This document shows positions 22,411 through 31,645 of a DNA stretch of 61,106 nucleotides, one piece after another. The stretch lies in assembly GCA_024364805.1 (NCBI GenBank), contig CM044493.1, positions 26,600,542 to 26,661,647 on the forward strand, read 5' to 3'. The translations under genes and the position numbers were made by a program. The DNA comes from Euprymna scolopes (Eukaryota; Mollusca; Cephalopoda; Sepiida; Sepiolidae). The notes beneath the pieces were generated by a model. The model saw nothing but the letters and a program-made list of their open reading frames with translations. It made no database searches and had not been told where the DNA came from. Each line of letters begins with the position of its first letter. The first letter of the stretch is position 1.

Positions 22411-22584
22411 ATTCGATTAAATACAACAAAATAATATTTTCCCTACTCTTATCAATATCAGCACCTTGTAATTCCTCTATCCCTTCCCTCCTCTATGTAT
22501 GCAGACATGTTTTTAGTCTTCCTCTGTTTGCATGTATATGGGTATCTGTATACAGACGGACGTACATTGTAGCCGTAGTTGCAA

Positions 22585-22650
22585 TCCTTATCCTCGAGTG
22601 GACCCCGAGCCTTGATAAGTGGTGATACCTATGTAAAACAAAAAAAGTAG
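22585..22650 (+). mobile_element. LINE family I, tail only
   Basis: CCTTATCCTCGAGTGGACCC and CTTGATAAGTGGTGATACC followed by an A-rich run. Only about 65 bp of the 3' end is present. Confidence 0.75.
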
Positions 22651-23089
22651 ACAAAGAATAGAGAAGACCGTCAACTCGTTTTCTTTTTTGTTGTATGACA
22701 TTTATTTCCTCATTCTCCCACCACACGTGACTTCCCATTATGACTATGACGTCTCTAACGTGATCATCATCTCGAACGTGCTCTCTTCTTTTTATAGGCT
22801 TTCTTTTTCCATACCGTGACGTCATGTATAACTTGAAAACTAAGTGTTCTCAGACTTACATATGTACATAGAAGATAATCTCAAAAGTATGCAACTGATT
22901 TTCCAACTGTATATAATTTGATTGCTTGCTACCCTTATCGAGTTAAAAATATTTGCAATTTGACGTGTGTGCATTTGAATATTAGTGGAAAGTTAGTTTA
23001 TATTTATCTATTCAAATTGCTGTTATGGTTAGTTGAAATTTTGGCATTTCTGCAGTATTCGGGCGAGTGCCATGGTTTTTTTTTTTGTG

Positions 23090-23730
23090 TGTGTTTCACT
23101 AAACTGTTGCTAGGTGGCGCTTTTCGGTCAAAGAACAGGGGACAATAACTCGTGCATTTTGGAGATTTTTTCGAAAAAAAAACTATTTTTTTAAAATCCA
23201 ATGTTGCTTTTATTACAAAGTAGTCTTATTAAAATTATATTTTCATATGCGCAGTTTTCAACCAACAGGGGTCACATTTATACTTCAATTCCAAAAATGC
23301 TTCAGGAAAAAAAAATCCAATGTTACTTTAATCGGAAAAATGTTCATTTGAATTATTAATTTGTTGTTGACCCTTCATAGTTGTTTAATTCTAAAAAATG
23401 TTTCATTTAAATTATTAATTTGTTCCTAAAAACAAAAACTACTTATTTTATAAAAATAAAATGTTGCTTTAATTACAAAATTGTTTTTATTAAAATTATA
23501 TTTTCTTATGGAGATTTTTAAATTAGTGTTTTTACAATTATATATTGATACATTTTTATACAATAATGGTTTTCAAATGTTTTTGTGTTTGTAAAAATCC
23601 TGACGTTTCTAAGTAGTCCGACGAATCCAAATAATACGTAAAAAATGTTATTTATTTGACCAAGAAGAAATTGGAGTTATCGCCCCCTAACAATGGCGCT
23701 CGCCTGACGACTGCAGAAGTGCTGAAATTT
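23090..23730. repeat. local direct repeats, possibly one degenerate element
   Basis: CCAATGTTGCTTTTATTACA to TATATTTTCATATG (23197-23250) recurs at 23458-23510. A GTTCATTTGAATTATTAATT block at 23342 recurs at 23400. The outer parts (GGTGGCGCTTTTCGG... GACAATAACTC near 23112-23153, and reversed near 23670-23705) look weakly inverted. I cannot assign a family. Confidence 0.4.
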
Positions 23731-24229
23731 TTATAATTCTCTGGTAAAAATTTTACTTTATTGAAGGTTTTTCTAATACATTTAATATTGATAAAAGAAA
23801 TCATCCTTTGTACATAGTAAATAGTTATCTCCAGCAATAGGAATACAAATTTGTTATTGTGTCTTTAAGTTTATCTATATTGATCTTGAAACAAAATATG
23901 ATAAAACTACATGTTGTAGAGGACGGGGTGCCTGTTGATGTGTAGTTGGCAATCCCATCCTCTATTATTAAGTAGGAGATTGAAGCGAAGTCGCGCCATC
24001 TCCTTGCCATGTAATAAAGACACGAAATATGCCGGTATTATAAACAGCAACAAATAAATATATTTACGCAATGTCCTTTTTTCTAAGTCTGTTCTGCCTG
24101 ATGTTGGAGAAGAAGACTGTTCCAATTATCGTTCTCTTTCTTTTTTGAATATGTTCCCATGTTATCATTAAAAGATGAATTAATGTTGGTAAGCTCAGAA
24201 TATAAAGGGATTATTTAACTATGTCTAAG

Positions 24230-24720
24230 TTAGCTCCCTTGAACTAAGTCTTCGGCACATTTTGACGTTGACTATCTTGAGAACTATTAAGGACATAAAA
24301 ACGCATCTGGTATATCCAGAAAGCTTTTAATCTCAAGTTGTTAATAGAATGCTCAAAGTTCAAATGTTCAATATGAGCACAATTGATTACAGGACACAAA
24401 TCAAGCCGATAGTCTAATTCTTGCTGAATGTGTTCCAGCTTTGCATCGTCAATGGTTGCAAAAGCTGCCTTCAGCTCATCCACGTTTCTTGGAATGGGAA
24501 GCCCATAGCTTAGTCCTTTCATAAATCTTCCCCTCCAAATTTTAGGATGTGAGATTTGGAGATCTGTGAGACCAGGGTATGAGATCATGATCATCTTGAG
24601 GCTTTAATACGATGACACCCCATTCTGTTGGAAAATGAATTCGTCAGACTTTTCCTCACTCAAGCAGATATGAGGACTTGAAATGTGGCCAAGACTTGTG
24701 GAACACCCTGTACTTTATAC
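24230..24720 (-). pseudogene. Tc1/mariner-superfamily remnant, terminus plus transposase C-terminus
   Basis: The minus strand starts near 24717 with GTACAGGGTGTTCCACAAG, a common Tc1/mariner-type terminus. After about 120 bp it reads SPNLTS and then the frame 24540-24360: RFMKGLSYGLPIPRNVDELK, TIDDAKLEHIQQELDYRLDL and VINCAHIEHL. The last block matches the C-terminal end of DDE transposases (consensus like VPPLPATLDELK, then WQELDYRLDVCRVTNGAHIEHL). The DNA-binding region and most of the catalytic domain are absent, so this is an internally deleted copy. Confidence 0.7.
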
Positions 24721-25235
24721 TTTCAGAAACCAAAAATATAATTCCACCTCCATAGAAACCGGATTCAACCTTTAATTTCAACTAACTTACACGCCAATCA
24801 GACACGGTTCAACTGGTTCCCCACGTTAGCATAGTTTTCACAACTGACGCCATTAACAGTCAAATATTTTCATATTATAGTAGTAGGCGTTTTGAAACTT
24901 GTTTTACTGCCCACAGCATGAATCAATCAAGTCTGCATTAGTTAACCATTGCTCAATGCATCTTCTCTCTATTTACCCTGTCAATACCTGTATTGTTCGA
25001 TTCGGATAACATGGCCATTCCAAAACATCAATCAAGTCTACATTAGTTATGCATTGCTCAATCCATCTTTTCTCTATTTACCTTGGCAATACCTGCATTT
25101 TTCGATTGGGATAATATAGCCTTCGCAGAACATCAACCAAGTAAGTCTACATTAGTCCATTGTTTCAAAGGTAAATATTATGTAATATTCATTATGTACG
25201 AACATCTAAATTTAATACACACACACACACATATA
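24721..25235. other. no gene; short direct duplication
   Basis: CAATCAAGTCTGCATTAGTT (24922) is repeated as CAATCAAGTCTACATTAGTT (25028) with flanking TCTCTATTTACC. Otherwise featureless. (AC)n(AT)n occurs at 25220-25242. Confidence 0.5.
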
Positions 25236-25415
25236 TATATAGCGATGTTTCTAACAATGGTGGAAGAATTGCTATTTTCTGGGTCAAATCTACTCATCTC
25301 GCACAATCGTTTGCTGAGTTTTTTTGTTTTTTTTACCTTAAATCAGTATTTTTAGCTCTTTACATCAAGCGGCTTCATGCCTTGTATGGAGCGATTTCTA
25401 TAAAAAAATATCTGT
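25236..25415 (+). repeat. interspersed repeat R2
   Basis: GCGATGTTTCTAACAATGG, GAATTGCTATTTTCTGG, CTCATCTCGCACAATCG and then CATCAAGCGGCTTCATGCC. The same landmarks in the same order occur at 39625-39744 with 40088-40135, and at 41790-41945. The ending GAGCGATTTCTATAAAAA may be a retroposon tail. Confidence 0.65.
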
Positions 25416-25695
25416 AGAATGAGGTGAAAGTTCCGCACGGTACTAATGTTGCATCCAACACAAATCTCTTTAAATCTGATGCATTTAAAGAGTTTATTCA
25501 TTCGTCTATCCTTTTTTTTTATTTTTCTTTAAGCATTTCTTAACTGTTCTCTGCCATTTTAACAATATTTACTTGTTATTAAGTACCTTACGTTGGTTGT
25601 ATTCCAGTAAGGATGTTTATTTTCTGTATATATATACACATGGATGTAAACAGTGTCTTATTGAATGTGTGTCTGTTTTTATTTTTGTTTGTTTT

Positions 25696-26287
25696 GTTTT
25701 TTTTTACACAGTGATCACCTCTTATCAAGGCCCGGAAGCCACTCAGGGATAAGGGTTATTGCAAGTACATTACGTTAGTGTGGAGATTTGCTGAAGTGTT
25801 TACTTAAGGGGGCTGTTCATTAGGAATTTGTTAACATGGGACTGGAAGACATCCAAGTTGTAGTCAGGAGGGAAGCAGGCAGACGGAACAGAGTTCCACA
25901 GGCGTGCAGTTCTAAGAAAGAAGCTTTGTTCATGGAATCCGCATTTCGATTTAGGCACAGATATAGAGTGGGGGAAATTTTTCGCAGTGGATTCAGCTAG
26001 ACGGGTGTTTTTTATGAAAGATTGGCGAGGGGGGACCAGAGATTGGAGTTCAGACGAGCATCTGCCATGGAAATAACGATAAAACAAGGACAGGCTTGCA
26101 ACGTCTCTTCTGTGGGAGAGAGGTTGCAGGGTAGAGAAAAGGGCATCCCCCACTAAACCATGAAGTCTATTTTGTACTCTGTCAAGGCAGGATAGGCTGT
26201 TTTTAGCAGCTCCTGCCCAGATATGGCAACAGTATTCCATCCTTGGACGTACTTGGCTTTTATATAGATAGAGAATTGCATCAGTAG
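25696..26287 (-). mobile_element. LINE family I, well-preserved 3' part
   Basis: The minus strand from 26287 reads TDAILYLYKSQVRPRMEYCC, HIWAGAAKNSLSCLDRVQNR, LQPLSHRRDVASLSLFYRYF, HGRCSSELQSLVPPRQSF and RTARLWNSVPSACFPPDYN, then a stop at 25800 and the 3' end with the T-run at 25698. The C-terminal frame is open over its whole length, so this is among the youngest copies. The first 40 residues of the 204-codon frame (26414-26288) come from flanking sequence, not from the LINE. Confidence 0.9.
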
Positions 26288-27240
26288 TGTTCTTCATGTG
26301 TGATTGCCTAGTTTTCAAAATGTCACAAAACAACTTATCTGGTACATGTTCACTATAGAAGGAACGGAATAAACGTTTTTGTCTTTTGCCAGACAAAGGA
26401 AGACATACCTTCAATAAAAGGGATGAATACTCTTCTATGGGGTTACAATATTTGGCAATCTTTTATCTTGTTTGACGGAAAGCTGCAACGAAAATTCTAC
26501 CACAAACAACAAACCTCAGGTTTATTTCGGCAACCTTCATTCCAAAATTTTTCTATTTTGAAAAGGATGAACGCTGATACAATCCTGTCTACATTTAAAT
26601 TATAGATCTTGCCCTTGCTGGGAACCATCCAGTCTATTGACCGTCTCTCTCAGCCGCCCGTTACAGACTGAGTACTAACTTTCTAATGTGTCTATAAACG
26701 CGTTACGTCATGTATCTACATAATCAAAGATCCTTGCTGGTTTTTTGTCGCATATCTTTGTTTATTAAAACCAAATATTCCAATCCTTTTTGATTAAACC
26801 TGATTCTAAACATTTTATTGCTTAACATATTTCTGGCTTAATTATTTCTACATTAAATTCCGGTCCTATTTCAAAACATTTTTATTTCCATAACATTGTC
26901 ACCAGTTCAAATGTCGGTCACACACCTCTCTCCTCGGGACGACCGACATTGTCCAGCCATGATATAATATGTGAATCCTCAATATCATAATATATATCGT
27001 ATTTGCCAGGTTAGATCGTATACAAAGCCTGTGGCTAAGTGGAGTGATTTCCACCAGAGCTTTGTTTGTTTATACAATTATAAAAATAATGCATTAAATA
27101 AATGAATAAAAATAATTAATTTTGTAAGATGATATTTTTGTTTAATTTGAACAGTAGTACATTTTATTTTAAGTCTATAATGTTTCAATTATGCTTGTAA
27201 CTAAATTTGTTTTATTTAAATATATTATATTTATGTACTT
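26288..27240. other. no gene recognised
   Basis: AT-rich sequence with no supported feature. Confidence 0.4.
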
Positions 27241-27539
27241 TTCTGAATTTTTGAGATGAGGATTATTTGGATTCATTGGACTACTGTTCTCATCTTGAGT
27301 GTCATTTTCACAACGTTTCGGTTGATGTAACCTCCGACCTTCTTCAGGTGTATCTTGTTGAACTCAGGAATTTGGATGGAATTTCAAATGGAAACCTTTA
27401 TTTACTTCACGGGGGTAGTGTGCTTTTTTTTTCTGTCAGCCATGACTGGATAGAGGTCCTGAGTAATTTGCAATTGTATTTTTCGGTCGTCCACACTGAG
27501 GATTGAACTTTCAACCTTCAGGAGAATATCACTTTTTGC
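27241..27539 (-). mobile_element. SINE-like element with hammerhead-like core, copy B
   Basis: The minus strand runs from 27539 (TGCAAAAAGTGATATTCTCC) through the body (CCCCCGTGAAGTAAATAAA) to the tail. There ACACCTGAAGAAGG, a GGTCGG-loop-CAACC segment and CGAAACGTTGTG lie at 27310-27350: CTGAAGA at 27347-27341 and GAAA at 27319-27316. It ends at 27241 with CTCAAAAATTCAGAA. It lacks the tRNA-like head, which the adjoining copy C has. Its core keeps all the invariant hammerhead positions I can check. Confidence 0.8.
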
Positions 27540-27540
27540 A

Positions 27541-27915
27541 AGGACTCATGGCACAGTGGTTAGAGTACTTGGAAAAATCAATTGCAAAAAGTGACCTTCT
27601 CCTGAAGGTTGAAGGTTCAATCCTCAGTGTTGGCGACTGAAAAATACAATTGCAAATTACTTAGAACATCTATCCAGTCATAGCTGATGGAACAAGAGCA
27701 TACTACCCCTCATGAAGTAAATAAAGGGTTTCGTGCGAAATTCTGTCCAAATTACAGAGTTTGACAGAAACATTCCTGAGTTCAACAAGACACACCTAAA
27801 GAAGGTTGGAGGTTACATCGACCGAAACGTTGTAAAAATCACGCTCAAGATGAGAACAGTAGTCAGATGAATCCAAATAATTCTCATCTCAAAAATTTGA
27901 TGAATCCAAATAATA
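27541..27915 (+). mobile_element. SINE-like element with tRNA-like head, copy C
   Basis: The head GGACTCATGGCACAGTGG, then TTAGAGTAC (A-box-like, 27549-27568), is followed 50 bp later by GAAGGTTCAATCCTC (B-box-like, 27611-27625), spaced as in a pol III type 2 promoter. The body and tail are the reverse complement of copy B. The tail has CTAAAGA (27795), GGTTGG with CGACC, and GAAACGTTGTA at 27824. It ends near 27915 at CTCATCTCAAAAATTTG. With copy B it forms an almost continuous 670-bp inverted repeat. Confidence 0.85.
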
Positions 27916-28629
27916 TTTATATACTTGCTCTAATTTTTTAGTGCACATTAAAAACAATTGCCCATGGACCACCGATTAACAATCACTGTTTTATGACACA
28001 TAACTGTGAAAGTGTTTGGATTATTCTTGCATCAAAGTCAGTTGTATTTACTTTCTGTCATTGATGTACTATTTCTTAAATTTAGCAAAAAATGTCATTA
28101 ATAAATTTTGTAAAAAATATGTTGAACAATGAGGCTGTTCCTTATCAATTAGAGACATACCTTGATGTTTTCGTCTTGTTCTTGAAGGCTGTTATTGTTT
28201 ATTATCGAGTGGTTGGTTGTTGGCAAAGAACTGCTGTTGAAGCTGAAATAAAAGTCATTAGAATTGTTCAAGCTCTTTCTAGCTGGATAAGATGGACTTC
28301 AATAATTTAAAACTCTGGGGAGTCGATACTTTATTTGAAGTTTACGTTTCGGAGACAGTGATGATGAAATTATGGTGACCTTTGTTTCTACTATTCAGTC
28401 CATATTCATGTGTGGCCAACTATGCTTAAAATCGTAAACTCCTATGATCTAGTTAAAACCTCAGTTCTCTGATAATGCCATTCCTCATCTGAGTTCCATT
28501 TACTTTTCTTCCAGTTCCCATATTTTTTCGAATTTAGCCTTTAATCTTGCTAGATTGTTTGGTCAATGAATAATTCTGAGTATATCCGAACGTATGAAGA
28601 CCAGCGGATTTTGAGCTAAAAACCATTTT
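27916..28629. other. no gene recognised
   Basis: The frame 28092-28310 has no recognisable domain. Near 28325-28370 a CGTTTCGGAGACAGTGATG string resembles the 3' ends of Penelope-like fragments, but no complete motif is present. Confidence 0.4.
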
Positions 28630-28720
28630 TTTCTATTTGGATTATTCATACTACTGTTCTCATCTTGAACATTATGTTGTAAACATTTCGGCTGAGGTAA
28701 CCTCTGACCTTCTTCAGGTT
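28630..28720 (-). mobile_element. SINE-like element tail, copy D
   Basis: The minus strand reads CCTGAAGAAGGTCAGAGG, then TACCTCAGCCGAAATG, then GATGAGAACAGTAG (28712-28650). The CTGAAGA half is intact and the GAAAC half is GAAAT. An (ACT)n run follows at 28724-28745. Confidence 0.7.
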
Positions 28721-28765
28721 CCAAAAACTACTACTACTACTACTGTCTGCGAGGAAACATGATAT

Positions 28766-29365
28766 AATGGATAAGAGCCAAGTACTTCCAAAGATGGAGT
28801 AATGTTGCCACATCTAGGCAGGAGCTGCTAGAAATATCTTATCCTGCCTTGAGAGCTCAAAATAGACTTCATAGCCTGGGGGGGGGGATACCCTTTTTTC
28901 TTCCCTGCAACCTCTTTCCCACAGAAGCGACATTGCGAGCTTGTCCCTGCTTTATCGTTATTTTCATGACAAGTGCTCGTTTGAGCTCTAATCTATGGTC
29001 CCCCTCGTCAAACTTTCACAAAAAACTTGTCTAGCTGAAACCACTATCAATAATTTCTCCCACTCTTTATCTGTGCCTAAACCTAAACATAGATTCCATG
29101 GACAAAGCTTCTTTTTTAGAATTGCACGCTTTTGGAACTCTCTTCCGTTTTCCTGCTTTCCAGCTGACTACAATATGGTTGCCTTCAAGTCCAAAATGAA
29201 CAAGTTCTTCAATAGCCATTCCCCTTAAGTAATCCAATTTACCGAATTTCCACTACTAACAATTACTACGATATTGTCCCATTGATTACTGTACACTCAT
29301 TAACCCTTATCCTTGAGTGGTCTCTGGACCTTCAGAAGTGGTGACTTCTACATAAGAAAAAAAAA
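28766..29365 (+). mobile_element. LINE family I between SINE copies D and E
   Basis: Starts at YKSQVLPKME (28772) and reads LQPLSHRSDIASLSLLYRY-like text with frame changes, TCLAETTINNFSHSLSVPKP, RFHGQSFFFRIARFWNSLPF and DYNMVAFKSKMNKF, then the 3' end (TTATCCTTGAGTGGTCTCTG, AAGTGGTGACTTC) and an A-run at 29356. A G-run (28878-28886) has broken the frame. Confidence 0.85.
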
Positions 29366-29367
29366 AG

Positions 29368-29612
29368 TAAAATTCAGTTGCAAGTGACACTCCTCAGGAG
29401 GTAGAGTTTCGACCCTCAGTATATGCAATACTCAGATTACAACTGAGTTTATGATGAACCGAGTATGCTACTCTCTTGGATTAAGTAAACGGTTCCATTC
29501 AAAATTCCATGCAAATTTCTGAGTTTGACAGAAAGATTCCTGAATTCAACAAAACATATCTGAAGAAGATTACAAATTATCAATCCTCATCTTAAAAATT
29601 CAGAAACATCAT
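29368..29612 (+). mobile_element. SINE-like element, copy E
   Basis: Starts with AATTCAGTTGCAAGTGACAC (inside the head), runs through the body, and then ATATCTGAAGAAGATTACAA near 29566. The hammerhead-like core keeps CTGAAGA, but the GAAAC half is absent. It ends with CAATCCTCATCTTAAAAATT. With copy D it forms a second head-to-head pair, now separated by the LINE. Confidence 0.75.
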
Positions 29613-30004
29613 TCTTCTTATCTTCATGCTCTAAACATTAAAATAAATAACAGATTTTACTCCATAAAAACTGATATCTTTAGTCATTAAAAAATGTCTA
29701 AAGACAGTACTATTAGAAAACGCATATTCTCTTTCACTGACACCAATTAAAATAATCAAAAAGATTAATATCGATCTTTTAACCTCTAATTTGAAACTTG
29801 AAACTTTCTACCTAAAAACGAACTACACTGATTTTTGGTTGCTCCTAGTTCTGAATGAGTATCAAGGCGGTGATTGAGACTGAAGGCGGCTACATTGAAT
29901 GGGCCGTAAAAAAATCCGACCATTTGAGGCCCCTAGCGCCACTCTGTAACTTTTAGTTTCAGAGGAGATAGTTTGAAAATATGGAGACAGCCGTTTATCC
30001 ATTC
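29613..30004. other. no gene recognised
   Basis: AT-rich sequence without a supported feature. Confidence 0.4.
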
Positions 30005-30690
30005 GATTTATCTATATATAAAAGTGAGAATGTGCGTGTGTGCGCGTGTGTGTGTGTGTGTGTGTGTGTAAGGACACTATTCAACTATATACTCAACAAA
30101 TTTTTATCTACGGATTTGAAATTTGATATCTAGTGTATTTAGACATATGGAAAACTTTTTCACCAGGCAAAGAGGGTCAAAATTGGTACATGGAGATTGT
30201 CAGATTTTCATCTATTTGTCAAGTTTCACGAATGCACGTGGGTCACATTGCAAATTACTTATGTTAACAATAAATAGGTTTGAAAACACTATTTAAACTC
30301 GTGTCAAGCTGGCCTAATGGCTATCATACTTAACTCGCTGTCAAGTTATCTGAATTTATATTTTCAATAAAAGGATTACAATAAACTGTAGTGTTGTTTT
30401 TTTTTAGGAGGACAATTTTATTGTTCCATCCTGTACTCGCAACTCTAAGTGACCCATGTGGACATAAACCTCTTAAAATGTTCAAATACATGTATCTGAG
30501 TTTAATGAAATGTAAACCACGCTGTTTAAAGACACTAATTCAGAGTTCTTCGTCATCTCAGCTTCTTTTGACTATAGTACAGGACGAAACTGGAGGAAAG
30601 GGAGGGATGTATAAATTAAATAATATGGTGGCAAAGTACATGGTGGTGATTCTCATTTAATCCCGGGCAACGTCAAGCCTTCTTGCTAAT
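30005..30690 (+). mobile_element. composite retroposon with tRNA-like segment and CCCGGGCAACG end
   Basis: Begins TATCTATATATAAAAGTGAG and a (GT)n run. At 30305-30350 it has AGCTGGCCTAATGGCTATC, then TTAACTCGCTGTCAAG, like a tRNA A-box and anticodon arm with a worn B-box region. It ends ATTTAATCCCGGGCAACG, then CTTGCTAATCTATATA (30655-30695). That terminus belongs to the family with CCGGGTACC ends at 15205, 21503 and 37006. No protein is recognised. Confidence 0.55.
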
Positions 30691-30691
30691 C

Positions 30692-31645
30692 TATATAAAT
30701 ATGTGTGTCAATCTGTAAATATTTAACAAATAAACTCTTACACTGTTCGTCACATAACACTGAAATTAACAAGAAATAACAATCATACAGCAAAGATGGT
30801 TCATAACTAGTTAAATCTTTGTCTGGATAGACAAATAACGCGTGCAGACATATATCAGTAACTTTAAATGCAAAATTTTCATTTAAACTTGATGACATAT
30901 TTTTACTTCTTTCTGAGCATGCCCAAATTCATTTCAAATCTTGAAGTCATTTAATATTAAATCTTTCTTATCTATATTTCAATAGCTACATCGGTAGGAA
31001 ATGCGGCTGGAGCGCTAAATATTTTGCTTTCGATTCTAGCTGATGGCATCCAGTTCATTTTTTTAAATCACTACTATATATTAGGTACAATAGAATATTC
31101 TTCCCTGCAACCTCTCTCCCACAGAAGAGATGTTGCGAGCCTGTCTTTGTTTTACCGTTATTTCCATGGCAAGTGCTCGTCTGAGCTCCAATCTCTGGTC
31201 CCCCTTCGCCAATCTTTTACAAAAAACACCCATCTAGCTAAAGCCACTGTCAAAAATTTTCCCCACTCTCTATCTGTGCCTAAATCAAAACGTAGATTCC
31301 ATGAACAAAGCTTCTTTCTTAGAACAGCACGCCAGTGGAACTCTGTTCCGTCTGCCTGTTTCCCACCTGACTAAAACTTGGATATCTTCAAATCCAACGT
31401 AAACAAATTCCTGATGAACCGCCCCCTTAAGTAGACACTTTATGAAATCTCAACACTAACGTACAATGTACTGTACATGCAATAACCCTTATCCCTGAGT
31501 GGCTTCCGGGCCTTGATAAGTGGTGACCTCCTTGTAAAAAAAAAAAAAAAAAAATTGGTTCCATTATAATAAATATGAAATCTGGATGAATTAAAATATG
31601 TTTATATTTTACAATCTGGCAAGGCCTGGCGCCTCCCACTAGTAT
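30692..31645 (+). repeat. interspersed repeat R3, split by a LINE
   Basis: It aligns in two pieces, 30692-31097 and 31551-31645, with the unbroken copy at 50130-50640. Landmarks are AAACTCTTACACTGTTCGTC, ACTGAAATTAACAAGAAATA, TTCGATTCTAGCTGATGGCA and, after the LINE, AATATGAAATCTGGATGAAT and GGCAAGGCCTGGCGCC. The comparison fixes the insertion point at about 31097. Confidence 0.75.
31098..31550 (+). mobile_element. LINE family I inside R3
   Basis: Reads SSLQPLSHRRDVASLSLFYR, YFHGKCSSELQSLVPLRQSF, RRFHEQSFFLRTARQWNSVP and a stop, then CTTGATAAGTGGTGACC and 18 A (31533-31550). Few changes from the copy at 25696, so probably young. Confidence 0.9.

Noticed and set aside
22493-22825. 110-residue minus-strand protein
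   Set aside because: It runs through a LINE family I tail and shows no domain.
25800-26414. 204-residue intact gene
   Set aside because: The C-terminal 160 residues are the LINE family I C-terminus and the N-terminal 40 residues are flanking sequence, so it is a chance fusion frame.
28092-28310. 72-residue plus-strand protein
   Set aside because: No recognisable domain and no splice or promoter context.
28320-28380. CGTTTCGGAGACAGTGATGATG as a third hammerhead family
   Set aside because: The reverse complement has CCGAAACG but no CTGANGA. It resembles Penelope-like 3' ends only loosely.
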